A DNA stretch of 64,000 bases from Acidobacteriaceae bacterium (GTDB taxonomy: Bacteria; Acidobacteriota; Terriglobia; Terriglobales; Acidobacteriaceae), in the NCBI GenBank assembly GCA_003139095.1, contig PLHW01000074.1, positions 1-64,000 of the forward strand, given 5' to 3'. A program made the translations under genes and the position numbers. Below the pieces are notes generated by a model, which worked only from the letters and a program-made list of their open reading frames with translations, did no database searches and had not been told where the DNA came from. This document shows, piece by piece, positions 27,589-36,860 of the stretch (positions within the stretch are counted from its first letter, which is position 1; every line of letters begins with the position of its first letter).

Positions 27589-28260
27589 TCAAACTTTTGC
27601 CGCGGGCAGCGCAAAACCGATCTTTTTTCCAGTCGGTGCGGGCGGCCTCATCATCTCGCGAATCGCCTCGACTATGTCCTGAATATCTGCGTCATGGTTC
27701 TCCAGCCTTTGTTCCAGATCGTTCAGCTTTGCGACGATCTTATGGTTCGTGGCCAAAGCCTCCCGCATGCGCACGAACGCGCGCACCACAAAAATACTCA
27801 TCTCCACCGCCCGTTTTGAGTTAAGCACGGTGGCAGCCATAATGGCGCCATGTTCGGTGAATGCGTAGGGCCGGTAGCGTCGCCCGCCTCTGCCTCTCGT
27901 TTCTCCGTTTCTGCCTTTCCTCGCGTTCGCTTTTGAGGTCGCAATTTGCGACCTCAAATCCTCTTCCTTCACTCGAAAGACAAAATCGGCTGGGAACCGC
28001 TCTGCATTGCGCTTCACTTGCTCATTCAATCTCTTGACTTCGACTCCATAGAGTTCGGCCAAATTGGAATCGAGAATTACTTTTCGTCCCCGCATCACTA
28101 TGATCTTCGACTCAGCCCGTCTGGTCAGCACGGTAATCTTGTTCAAGTCTCTCGCCCGTCGGCGGTACCGCCGCCCTTCCAAACCAGACTTTCGCCGATT
28201 CTGCCCCTGCAAGTCTGTGATGCTCCCTAGCTGCGAATGTGATGATTCAACCGGCGTCAC
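27589..28260 (-). CDS. ORF6N-domain protein, phage-type
   Basis: The protein has 223 residues from the longest start; the first 40 or so (Arg-rich) may not be translated, since family members usually begin close to KITVLTRRAESKIIVMRG. The ORF6N domain (VILDSNLAELYGVEVKRLNEQVKRN, RFPADFVFRV) is followed by RRYRPYAFTEHGAIMAA and a C-terminal coiled coil (KLNDLEQRLENHDADIQ). Such genes occur in phages and as stand-alone chromosomal genes; DNA binding is assumed. A perfect 27 bp palindrome lies inside the gene and a related one at its stop codon. Confidence 0.85.
   Translation of the reverse strand: MTPVESSHSQLGSITDLQGQNRRKSGLEGRRYRRRARDLNKITVLTRRAESKIIVMRGRKVILDSNLAELYGVEVKRLNEQVKRNAERFPADFVFRVKEEDLRSQIATSKANARKGRNGETRGRGGRRYRPYAFTEHGAIMAATVLNSKRAVEMSIFVVRAFVRMREALATNHKIVAKLNDLEQRLENHDADIQDIVEAIREMMRPPAPTGKKIGFALPAAKV
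27932..27958. repeat. 27 bp perfect palindrome inside the ORF6N gene
   Basis: Two 13 bp arms (TTTGAGGTCGCAA and its complement) around one T. On the minus strand it encodes LRSQIATS, a conserved part of the family. A related element, with arms TTTGAGGT/ACCTCAAA, spans the stop codon at 27568-27593. Confidence 0.9.
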
Positions 28261-28493
28261 TCATCCGGCCATCCCGCTCTTCCTCGCGCGAATGGGTGCC
28301 CATCCCCTAGTCACATCCTGGAGTGACGAACTGCATTGACAGAACCTTCCAAAGGGTATCTCGTGGATTCGCCCGGCAATCCCCCGAAAAATGAAAAGGA
28401 GATTTGCAACCGAAGAGAGCCCGTCGGAGCACGCCCAGGAAATTCCGTCCCGGGGCTCGCCACAAAGAAGACGAAGCTGGAAGGAGGCACTTT

Positions 28494-28802
28494 ATGCATT
28501 TACCGCAGATCGCCGGCAAGACGAAAAGTCCCTTGACGATTTCCGATATCGCCCCCAAATTCGACTCCACGAATCTGGCCGCCACAATTCTCTATGCCGT
28601 TCTGGCGCTTGCCGCAATTGTCCTGCTCGTGTTGCTCGCCACGCTCCCGGCCGAGGGCCAAACTGAAACCGTACTTTACAACTTCAGCGGCCACGGCGAC
28701 GGCTCCATTCCCACATCCGCCCTCGTCTGGGATGGGGCTGGCAACTTGTATGGGACAACAGTGGTGGGGGGCATGCCTGGGCTGGAATCAAGCCGCCTCT
28801 GA
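28494..28802 (+). pseudogene. truncated GloVer-type tandem-repeat secreted protein
   Basis: ATG at 28494 follows a strong AAGGAGG at 28481-28487. The 102-residue product has a membrane segment or signal (AATILYAVLALAAIVLLVLLA) and then one repeat start, ETVLYNFSGHGDGSIPTSAL to GAGNLYGTTVVGG, which is the first unit of the GloVer choice-of-anchor tandem-repeat family. Full-length members carry many units over 300 or more residues; this one stops after the first and runs straight into gluQ. Truncation by deletion is the likely cause. Confidence 0.7.
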
Positions 28803-28804
28803 AC

Positions 28805-28810
28805 TAGAAT
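28805..28810 (+). promoter_or_regulatory. putative -10 box of gluQ, leaderless
   Basis: TAGAAT ends 6 nt before the GTG start at 28817; no Shine-Dalgarno is present. The box also spans the end of the truncated GloVer gene. Confidence 0.4.
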
Positions 28811-28816
28811 TCTTTT

Positions 28817-29704
28817 GTGAAGTCTTCGGGATATCGCGGCCGGCTCGCGCCTTCTCCTACGGGCCTGATGCACATCGGGCACGCCCGCACTTTTTGGATC
28901 GCCGCTGAGCGCGCCAGCAAACATCGCGGCACGCTGATCCTGCGCAATGAGGATCTCGATCCGCAGCGCTCCCGCGCGGAGTTTGCCCGCGCCATGATTG
29001 AAGATTTGCAATGGCTCGGCATCCGCTGGACCGAAGGCTGGAGCGCGGAACACGGGAGCGCCGGAAACTGTGGCCCTTATGTTCAAAGCGAGCGCCGGCG
29101 CTTCTACCTCGAAGCCTGGCGCCAATTGCGCGACGGAGGATCAATCTATCCCTGCACCTGCTCGCGCAAGGATCTCCAGCAATCCGCAAGCGCGCCCAAC
29201 GATCTGGACGATGAACCGGTCTATCCCGGCCGCTGCCGCGAGCGCGGCGACGCGATCGAGTTCGAAAAGCCTGCCGACGTGAACTGGCGCTTCCGCGTTC
29301 CCGATGGCGAAGCGATCGCTTTCACCGATTTAAATATGGGCGAGCAGAGTTATGTCGCGGGCCGCGATTTCGGCGATTTCCTGGTTTGGCGGCGGGACGA
29401 CGTTCCCGCCTATCAGATGGCCGTGGCCGTCGACGATGCCGCCATGCGCATCACCGAAGTTGTGCGCGGCTCGGATTTATTGAAATCGACGGCGCGGCAG
29501 ATTCTGTTGCTGCGCGCGCTCGGCTGCGCAATCCCCGACTATTTTCATTGCGAACTGGTGCGCGACGCCGCCGGCCAGCGCCTGGCAAAACGAGCGGACG
29601 CGCTCAGCATCCGCCATTTGAGGGAGAGCGGAATGTCTCCAGAAGGCGTGCTGGAATTGGCGTTTCGGCCGCCCGCACCCGCCGGCAGTAACCTCCCCGA
29701 GTGA
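28817..29704 (+). CDS. gluQ: glutamyl-Q tRNA(Asp) synthetase
   Basis: The protein has 295 residues, matching GluQRS, which lacks the anticodon-binding domain of GluRS. The HIGH motif is GRLAPSPTGLMHIGHART; a zinc site is formed by YPCTCSRKD and VYPGRC; the KMSKS-like part is LAKRADALSIR. It attaches glutamate to the queuosine base of tRNA(Asp). GTG is the start; there is no ribosome binding site and a TAGAAT box lies directly in front. Confidence 0.93.
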   Translation: MKSSGYRGRLAPSPTGLMHIGHARTFWIAAERASKHRGTLILRNEDLDPQRSRAEFARAMIEDLQWLGIRWTEGWSAEHGSAGNCGPYVQSERRRFYLEAWRQLRDGGSIYPCTCSRKDLQQSASAPNDLDDEPVYPGRCRERGDAIEFEKPADVNWRFRVPDGEAIAFTDLNMGEQSYVAGRDFGDFLVWRRDDVPAYQMAVAVDDAAMRITEVVRGSDLLKSTARQILLLRALGCAIPDYFHCELVRDAAGQRLAKRADALSIRHLRESGMSPEGVLELAFRPPAPAGSNLPE

Positions 29705-29782
29705 CGAACGTAAGTACAGAAGTAGATGCACTGCGCGCTACCATGGGGCGAACGGGGAATCTCCTTTTTTCGGGGGCGAATC

Positions 29783-30385
29783 ATGCGCGGAATCTGCCGC
29801 CAGAATTTTCTTCACTCCACTTTTCCGATTTTAGCTGTTTTGCTCGCCGCATCGCTTGCGGCTTTCGGCCAATCGCTGGGCGACGCCGCACGCCAGACTC
29901 GCGAGCAAAAAGCGGCCCAGCAATCCACCGCGCCTCCTCCACAGGTGATCACGAACGCGGAAATGCCCAAGGATCCGGATGCGGTCACTACCGCCAGCGG
30001 CGAGGGGCAGGGGGAATCTCCCGAAACCGGCGTCCCCGCCGGGAAACTGAACGAGCGCCAACGCGCGCACCGGCGCCTCGCAGACCAGCGCACCGCCGCA
30101 CAGCGCGCCGCGGAACAGCGTGCTGCCGCACAGTGGAAGGAAAAAATTCTGCAGCAGGAAAATGTCGTAGCGGATCTCCGTATGCGCGCCGACCAGTTGA
30201 AGGCATTGATTCGCCGCGCCAACGTCACCACCTATAACGACATGCCCTACAACCGGGAGCAGGCGCGGCATTTGCAACGCCTGGCCGAAGTGCAGTTGCA
30301 ACTCGATCAGCAGCGCAGAAAACTCGAAGACCTGCAGGAAGCCGCGCGCCACGCCGGCATGCACACGCTTGTCTACGATCCGTAA
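29783..30385 (+). CDS. secreted Ala/Gln-rich coiled-coil protein, unknown function
   Basis: The protein has 200 residues from ATG at 29783, which gives a signal peptide ending in AAFGQ. Residues 25-80 are Pro/Ala-rich and probably disordered; residues 95-190 are a charged coiled coil (RRLADQRTAAQRAAEQRAAA, later RHLQRLAEVQLQLDQQRRKL). Nothing here allows a function to be named. It follows gluQ by about 80 bp. Confidence 0.65.
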   Translation: MRGICRQNFLHSTFPILAVLLAASLAAFGQSLGDAARQTREQKAAQQSTAPPPQVITNAEMPKDPDAVTTASGEGQGESPETGVPAGKLNERQRAHRRLADQRTAAQRAAEQRAAAQWKEKILQQENVVADLRMRADQLKALIRRANVTTYNDMPYNREQARHLQRLAEVQLQLDQQRRKLEDLQEAARHAGMHTLVYDP

Positions 30386-30509
30386 TCTGCCGTGAGAATT
30401 GCGGCAGCATCCGACAAATACACGGGGTAAATTTCCGCCCTCGCACACGGCAAAAATCGCCCTCGGCAGCGTCAATTCCCCCCAACCGGACCCGTCTGGC
30501 CTCCTAAAG

Positions 30510-30528
30510 CAGCGTTTTACGCTGGTTT
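30510..30528 (+). terminator. possible weak terminator before the HU gene
   Basis: CAGCGT-TTT-ACGCTG hairpin followed by GTTTTG. Short stem and a short T run, so low confidence. The rest of the 266 bp gap shows no other feature. Confidence 0.4.
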
Positions 30529-30651
30529 TGCTAGTACCTTTCCGGGAAACCCGCATAAAATCTGCACAAATTGCTAGTTTTCCACAAAGACATGAGTTAA
30601 TATGCGGTCGAAATCAACATTCAGTCAGTTAGCATCGCAAGGAGGAATTGA

Positions 30652-30945
30652 ATGGCTTCTGGTATGACCAAAACACAGCTCACTCGTCACCTGGCCGAGA
30701 AGATCGGCTCCAACAACAAAACCGCGGCAACGTTCCTGGAACACCTCGCCGATACGGCGATCAAAGAGACCAAGAAGAATGGCGTATTCGTAGTGCCCGG
30801 ACTGGGCCGCCTGGTGAAGGCGCACCGCAAAGCCCGCATGGGCCGCAACCCGCAGACCGGCGAACCGATTCAGATCAAGGCGAAGACGGTTGTGAAGTTC
30901 CGTGTCGCAAAAGCCGCGAAGGACGCGATCGCGCCCAAGAAGTAA
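30652..30945 (+). CDS. hup: HU-family nucleoid DNA-binding protein
   Basis: The protein has 97 residues and a strong AAGGAGG at 30639-30645. It begins with GMTKTQLTRHLAEKIGSNNK and has VFVVPGLGRLVKAHRKARMG, then GRNPQTGEPIQIKAKTVVKF, the beta-arm with the intercalating Pro motif (RNPQTGE). It bends and compacts DNA as a dimer. A clear terminator follows. Confidence 0.96.
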   Translation: MASGMTKTQLTRHLAEKIGSNNKTAATFLEHLADTAIKETKKNGVFVVPGLGRLVKAHRKARMGRNPQTGEPIQIKAKTVVKFRVAKAAKDAIAPKK

Positions 30946-31014
30946 CGGCTCCTCGTCGCACAAAATTTGCGGCGTTCGTCGGAAGCTTATTCCGCGAACC
31001 GCCAGCCACTCGAC

Positions 31015-31043
31015 AGGCCAGCTTTCACGCTGGCCTTTTCTTT
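31015..31043 (+). terminator. Rho-independent terminator of the HU gene
   Basis: Stem AGGCCAGC / GCTGGCCT with loop TTTCAC, followed by TTTCTTTT. Confidence 0.9.
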
Positions 31044-31078
31044 TGCTTCGAACGAATACAGGGGACGCTGCGGAAAAC

Positions 31079-31717
31079 TCACAGCACCTGGCACGCCTCC
31101 TCGAACGACAGGCGGGGGCTGCGGGGAAACAGTTTGCTCGGATCTCCATAGCCGAGGTTGCAGAGAAAGTTCGACTTCCACTTGCCGTCAGGAAAAAATT
31201 CGGCATTCACCTTTAGCTGGTCGAAGCCCGACATCGGTCCGCAATCCAGCCCCAGCGCCCGCGCCGCCAGCATGAGATACGCGCCTTGCAGCGTGCCGTT
31301 GCGGAACGCGGACTCCTGAATCAGCGCTGGGTTGCCGGCAAACATCGGCCTCATGTCGCGATGCGGAAAAAGCTTGGGCAGCTTTTCGTGAAACTCGATG
31401 TCGTAGGCAATGATCACGGTGACGGGAGCGGCCATGGTTTTTTCCACATTGCTGGGAGCGAGCGCGGGCCGCAGACGCTCTTTAGCTTGCGGCGTGTGCA
31501 GAAAAACAAATCGTGCCGGCGACGTGTTGGCGCTGGTCGGCCCCAAGCGGGCGAGGTCATACACCTGGCGAAGTAATTCCTCCGCGACGGGCCGCGGCTG
31601 CCAGCCATTCTGCGTGCGAGCCTTGCGGAAGAGTTGATCGAGAGCCTCGCCGGAAATAGAGCGCCCGGGTTCACCAATTGCCGGTTGCGCGCCTGCCACG
31701 GCGCTTTCATCGTTCAT
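31079..31717 (-). CDS. RutE/malonic-semialdehyde-reductase-like nitroreductase
   Basis: The protein has 212 residues. It matches the RutE-type nitroreductase group: [38 protein letters not shown], and the C-terminal [21 protein letters not shown]. These FMN enzymes use NAD(P)H; RutE reduces malonic semialdehyde in pyrimidine degradation, but no other rut genes are nearby, so the substrate here is uncertain. It is convergent with the HU gene. Confidence 0.85.
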   Translation of the reverse strand: MNDESAVAGAQPAIGEPGRSISGEALDQLFRKARTQNGWQPRPVAEELLRQVYDLARLGPTSANTSPARFVFLHTPQAKERLRPALAPSNVEKTMAAPVTVIIAYDIEFHEKLPKLFPHRDMRPMFAGNPALIQESAFRNGTLQGAYLMLAARALGLDCGPMSGFDQLKVNAEFFPDGKWKSNFLCNLGYGDPSKLFPRSPRLSFEEACQVL

Positions 31718-31793
31718 CTTTTTCCTCCTCGTTCCTTACGTGCATTGGATTCAGTCGGGACCGAGTCGGATTCGCAGCCGGATTGCGCAGGAC

Positions 31794-32165
31794 TTATTTC
31801 GCGCACTCTCCTTCGCGCGGCTCCGATCCCAGGCGAAGCACATTGCCGTCAGGGTCTTCGATGTGGCACTCCAGCGCCCACGGAAAATTCGTCGGAGGCA
31901 TGCGGATGGCGACGCCTTTCGCTTTGAGTTCCTCGTGCAGCGCATCGGCATCTTCCACGCCCACCCACACCCACGCCGCGCCGCGTCCCTGGCCGCCGCG
32001 GCAAAGGTAGAGCGCCGCGCGGTCGCGCGAAATGCTGGTGAAGTCGTCGGTGCCCCAATCGACATTTTTGAAGCCAAGTTTGTTGAGGTAAAAGTCGAGG
32101 CTGGCTTGCATGTTCTCAACGCGCAGAATGGGCTGAGCGCCCTCGAAACGAACGGGCTTCGACAT
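31794..32165 (-). CDS. VOC-family (glyoxalase/bleomycin-resistance-like) protein
   Basis: The protein has 123 residues, one VOC module pair (beta-alpha-beta-beta-beta): PILRVENMQASLDFYLNKLG in the first half and WVWVGVEDADALHEELKAKG, ending ECHIEDPDGNVLRLG, in the second. Start supported by GGAGGAG just upstream. Members bind metals and small molecules; no substrate can be named. It is divergent from fabZ. Confidence 0.85.
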   Translation of the reverse strand: MSKPVRFEGAQPILRVENMQASLDFYLNKLGFKNVDWGTDDFTSISRDRAALYLCRGGQGRGAAWVWVGVEDADALHEELKAKGVAIRMPPTNFPWALECHIEDPDGNVLRLGSEPREGECAK

Positions 32166-32205
32166 GGCTCCTCCGGATGCAGGCGATACGAAAGCTGCGC
32201 TACAG

Positions 32206-32211
32206 TATAAT
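32206..32211 (+). promoter_or_regulatory. putative -10 box of fabZ-lpxA
   Basis: TATAAT ends 20 nt before the fabZ ATG, implying a short leader. No good -35 hexamer at 16-18 bp upstream. Confidence 0.45.
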
Positions 32212-32231
32212 CGTCGCCTTGAACCTTAATC

Positions 32232-32762
32232 ATGACCGAAGCAAATCAGATGACCGAAGCCCCAACCGAAGCAGCGGCCGCTAAAACCTCGATGGATATC
32301 GGCGACATTCTGAAGATTCTGCCGCATCGCTTTCCTTTTCTGCTGATCGATCGCGTGCTGGAACTGGAGCGCATGAAGAAGATCGTCGCACTCAAGAACG
32401 TGACCATCACCGAGCCGTTTTTTCAAGGGCATTTTCCCGACAAGCCCATCATGCCGGGCGTGCTGATCGTCGAGGCGATCGCGCAGGCCGGAGGCCTGCT
32501 GCTGCTGACCGAGGTACCCAATCGCGACGAGATGCTGATGGTTTTTACGGGGATTGAGAAGGCGCGATTCCGGCGTCCGGTCGTGCCCGGAGATCAACTG
32601 CGCATTGAAGTGGAAGTGCGGGCCTGGCGCACGACGGCGGCCCGCCTGGAAGGCAAGGCATATGTGGACGGCAAAGTAGCGGCCGAGTCAACCGTGACTT
32701 GCCGGCTGGTGCCGCGAGCTCTAAAGGCAAGCAGCGCAGACAAAGCAGGAGCCGATTTGTAA
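32232..32762 (+). CDS. fabZ: 3-hydroxyacyl-ACP dehydratase FabZ
   Basis: The protein has 176 residues. Active-site signatures are ILPHRFPFLLIDRVLEL (catalytic His) and GHFPDKPIMPGVLIVEAIAQ (catalytic Glu). It has about 20 extra residues at each end compared with the common 145-150. It dehydrates hydroxyacyl-ACP for fatty-acid synthesis and lies directly upstream of lpxA, which uses hydroxyacyl-ACP, the usual order in Gram-negative genomes. Confidence 0.95.
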   Translation: MTEANQMTEAPTEAAAAKTSMDIGDILKILPHRFPFLLIDRVLELERMKKIVALKNVTITEPFFQGHFPDKPIMPGVLIVEAIAQAGGLLLLTEVPNRDEMLMVFTGIEKARFRRPVVPGDQLRIEVEVRAWRTTAARLEGKAYVDGKVAAESTVTCRLVPRALKASSADKAGADL

Positions 32763-32834
32763 TTTACGATTTGTAATTTGTAATTGCAGCCTGCGAACAC
32801 CAAATTACAAATTTCAAATTGCCAATTACAAATC
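32754..32834 (+). repeat. long imperfect hairpin between fabZ and lpxA
   Basis: Left arm 32754-32786 and right arm 32801-32834 pair over about 33 positions with roughly six mismatches; the loop is 14 bp. Both arms are built from the short word TTTGTAATT or its complement. The left arm contains the fabZ stop codon; the right arm ends 6 bp before the lpxA ATG. It is very AT-rich in a GC-rich region. Confidence 0.9.
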
Positions 32835-32840
32835 TTAAAA

Positions 32841-33617
32841 ATGTCCATCCATCCTACGGCGATTGTCGATCCCAAGGCTAAGGTTGCTCCATCCTGCGAA
32901 ATTGGGCCGTATTGCGTAATCGGGGCGCACGTCGAACTCGGCGAGCGCTGCCACTTGCTTTCGCATGTTGCGATGGAAGGGCCCACGAAGATCGGCGCTG
33001 AAAACCGCTTTTTTCCGTTCTGCTCGATAGGGCTTGCGCCGCAGGATATTTCCTACAAGGGCGAGCCGACGCGCCTGGAAATTGGCGACCACAACGAGAT
33101 TCGCGAATATGTCACGATCAACCGCGCGACCGCCAAGGCTGAGGGCGTGACGCGCGTGGGTAGCCACAACCTGATCATGGCCTACACGCACATCGCGCAC
33201 GATTGCCAGATCGGCGACCACGTTATTATGGCGAACGCGGCGACGCTGGGGGGACACGTGACGGTCGAAGACTGGGCGACGGTGGGCGCGCTTTGCCCCG
33301 TGCATCATTTTGTGCGCATTGGCAAATACGCCTTCGTCGGCGGAGGCACAACCATTACGCGCGATGTGCTGCCGTTTTCCAAAACTTCCGCCGAGCGCGG
33401 CACGCACGCTTACGGCCTGAATGCCATTGGCCTGGAGCGGCGCGGATTCACAAAGGAGCGCCTCCGAAAAATTCATCACGCCTATCGCGTGCTGCTTGCC
33501 TCCAAGCTCAACACGTCGCAGGCGCTCGAGAAGCTGAAAGCCGAACCGGATCGCGGCGACGATGTCGACGCTCTGATCGAGTTCATCGCCGCGTCCGAGC
33601 GCGGCGTGATCAAGTAG
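32841..33617 (+). CDS. lpxA: UDP-N-acetylglucosamine acyltransferase
   Basis: The protein has 258 residues from ATG at 32841 (MSIHPTAIVDPKAKV). Hexapeptide repeats form the left-handed beta-helix; the catalytic region is HIAHDCQIGDHVIMANA. The C-terminal helical part (LNAIGLERRGFTKERLRKI) is standard. It starts lipid A synthesis with an acyl-ACP. There is no Shine-Dalgarno; the long hairpin lies immediately upstream, so translation may depend on that structure or on coupling with fabZ. Confidence 0.95.
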   Translation: MSIHPTAIVDPKAKVAPSCEIGPYCVIGAHVELGERCHLLSHVAMEGPTKIGAENRFFPFCSIGLAPQDISYKGEPTRLEIGDHNEIREYVTINRATAKAEGVTRVGSHNLIMAYTHIAHDCQIGDHVIMANAATLGGHVTVEDWATVGALCPVHHFVRIGKYAFVGGGTTITRDVLPFSKTSAERGTHAYGLNAIGLERRGFTKERLRKIHHAYRVLLASKLNTSQALEKLKAEPDRGDDVDALIEFIAASERGVIK

Positions 33618-33749
33618 TTCGCCCGCTAAGATAATTCGCATCGAAAAGAGAGAGAAACGCGCGGCGTAAGCAGAATCCGGAGCCCATACTTTGTGTTCGA
33701 GCGCTGCCGGGTTTAGTCTTTTCAAGTGCTGCCCAACAGGAGAAACATC

Positions 33750-35252
<1,503 letters not shown>

Positions 35253-35335
35253 GGCTGGCAACGGGCATTCCGCCTCCTGACAACGGACTGCATGAGCCTG
35301 TGCACGATCCGATGCTTTAACCGCTGAAGGTGATC

Positions 35336-36460
35336 ATGTCGAATCGACGTCCATTCCTCATCCTCGCGCTGGTAGTTCTCACGCCTTTCTCCTTCGCCTC
35401 CAAGAAGGGAAAAAAAGAAGAGCCCATTCTCCATTCCGTTGGTTTCAGCACCCGCCAATTTCCCGCGCCTGAAGACTACAACTGGCGCGGCTCCGACGAT
35501 CGCACTTTGAGCGGCATCGTCTGGTATCCCGCTGAAGACAGCGCCGGGGAAAAGGAGCAATACATCGGGCCCCCCGAGGCGCCGCTGTTCTATGCCGGCC
35601 GCGCCGCCAAGGATGCCACTTTGGCACCATCATTCGGCAAATTTCCACTGGTTGCGCTCTCGCACGGCACCGGTGGCAGCGCCCTGCAAATGGCATGGCT
35701 CGGAACCTATCTCGCGGCCCGCGGCTACATCGTCGTCGCCGTGAATCATCCCGGGAACAATGCCGTCACAGGATATACAGCGCAGGGCTTTATCGAAGGC
35801 TGGGAGCGGGCGCGAGACATCAGCACGGTCATCAGCGACATGCTCGCGGATCCACGCTTCGGCGCCAAAATCGACTCCGACCGCATCGGCGCCGCCGGCT
35901 TTTCGTACGGCGGATTCACCATGATGGAACTCGCCGGCGCGCGGACCGACTTGAACCGGATCCTCGCCGGGTGCGACGAACAAAAGGGCGCTTGCAATCC
36001 TCCCGAGATGCCGGATCTGATGGAGAAATTCAAGGCCATCAAACAGCAACCCGGCGTGCAACAGTCTTTGCAGCGCTCCGGGGATTCTTATCGCGATCCC
36101 CGCATCCGAGCCGTCTTTGCAATCGCGCCCGCGGTCGCTCGCGCGTTTGCACCCGACAGTTTGCAGAAAATCGCCATCCCGGCGGAGATCGTCGCCGGCG
36201 CGGCCGATCCCATCGCTCCGCCCGCCGAGAATGCGCAATACTTCGCCGCGAACATTAAGGGCGCGAAACTCACCATCCTGCCCGGCGGTATCGGCCACTA
36301 CACATTCCTCGACGTGGGCACCGACGCGGGAAAGAAGCAACTTCCAGGCTTTTTCGTGGATAACCCCGGCATCGATCGCGAGGCCGTGCACAAGCAAGTT
36401 GCCGGAATGGCTGCCGAGTTCTTCGAGAAAGAACTCGCGCCCCCCAGGAAGAAACGCTGA
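35336..36460 (+). CDS. exported alpha/beta hydrolase (dienelactone-hydrolase/PAF-acetylhydrolase-like)
   Basis: The protein has 374 residues from ATG at 35336, where GAAGG lies 6 nt upstream; a GTG at 35330 is the alternative. A signal peptide (RRPFLILALVVLTPFSFAS) leads to an alpha/beta fold with the oxyanion part LSHGTGGSALQM, the nucleophile in AAGFSYGGFTMME, an acidic candidate in GAADPIAPP and His in GGIGHYTFLD. The substrate is unknown. Confidence 0.82.
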   Translation: MSNRRPFLILALVVLTPFSFASKKGKKEEPILHSVGFSTRQFPAPEDYNWRGSDDRTLSGIVWYPAEDSAGEKEQYIGPPEAPLFYAGRAAKDATLAPSFGKFPLVALSHGTGGSALQMAWLGTYLAARGYIVVAVNHPGNNAVTGYTAQGFIEGWERARDISTVISDMLADPRFGAKIDSDRIGAAGFSYGGFTMMELAGARTDLNRILAGCDEQKGACNPPEMPDLMEKFKAIKQQPGVQQSLQRSGDSYRDPRIRAVFAIAPAVARAFAPDSLQKIAIPAEIVAGAADPIAPPAENAQYFAANIKGAKLTILPGGIGHYTFLDVGTDAGKKQLPGFFVDNPGIDREAVHKQVAGMAAEFFEKELAPPRKKR

Positions 36461-36565
36461 TCGATATCAGGTCACACTAATTCCCTGGAGACGCACTGGA
36501 GGCATAGACCTTTTCGACTATGTCGTCAGCTTTTTCGTGTGCTTTCGTAAGTTAGTCGGCAGAAG

Positions 36566-36769
36566 CTATGGAACCCTGCGAGCTGCCGAGGGCACTCGAT
36601 GTCGCCAAGGCACCAACGCCAAGTCGTCACTCCCGACATACACGGCCATGGCGGTGAGCATCAGAATGAGTCCGATCCAGAAACGCCAGTCCTGATGCGC
36701 ACGTTTCCAGTAAGGCACGTTGCCATGATGGCTCTCACCCAGAGGATGCGGGTGCTCAGTATTGTTCAA
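36566..36769 (-). CDS. small single-pass membrane protein
   Basis: The protein has 67 residues from TTG at 36769; AGGAG lies about 7 nt upstream, which makes this start credible. The N-terminus is hydrophilic (HPHPLGESHHGN), then KRAHQDWRFWIGLILMLTAM forms a membrane segment ending YVGSDDLAL. No family name recognised. Confidence 0.55.
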   Translation of the reverse strand: MNNTEHPHPLGESHHGNVPYWKRAHQDWRFWIGLILMLTAMAVYVGSDDLALVPWRHRVPSAARRVP

Positions 36770-36860
36770 TCGAATCTCCTGTCCCGGAGGAATCTAAAGA
36801 AAAGCGCAACGCTGCCGAAATATCATGGGCACCCGCACTTAACGATGCCCATGCCATGAT

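Noticed and set aside
30550-30600. A sigma70 promoter for HU (TTGCTA ... TAATAT)
   Set aside because: The spacer is about 21 bp, too long for a standard promoter.
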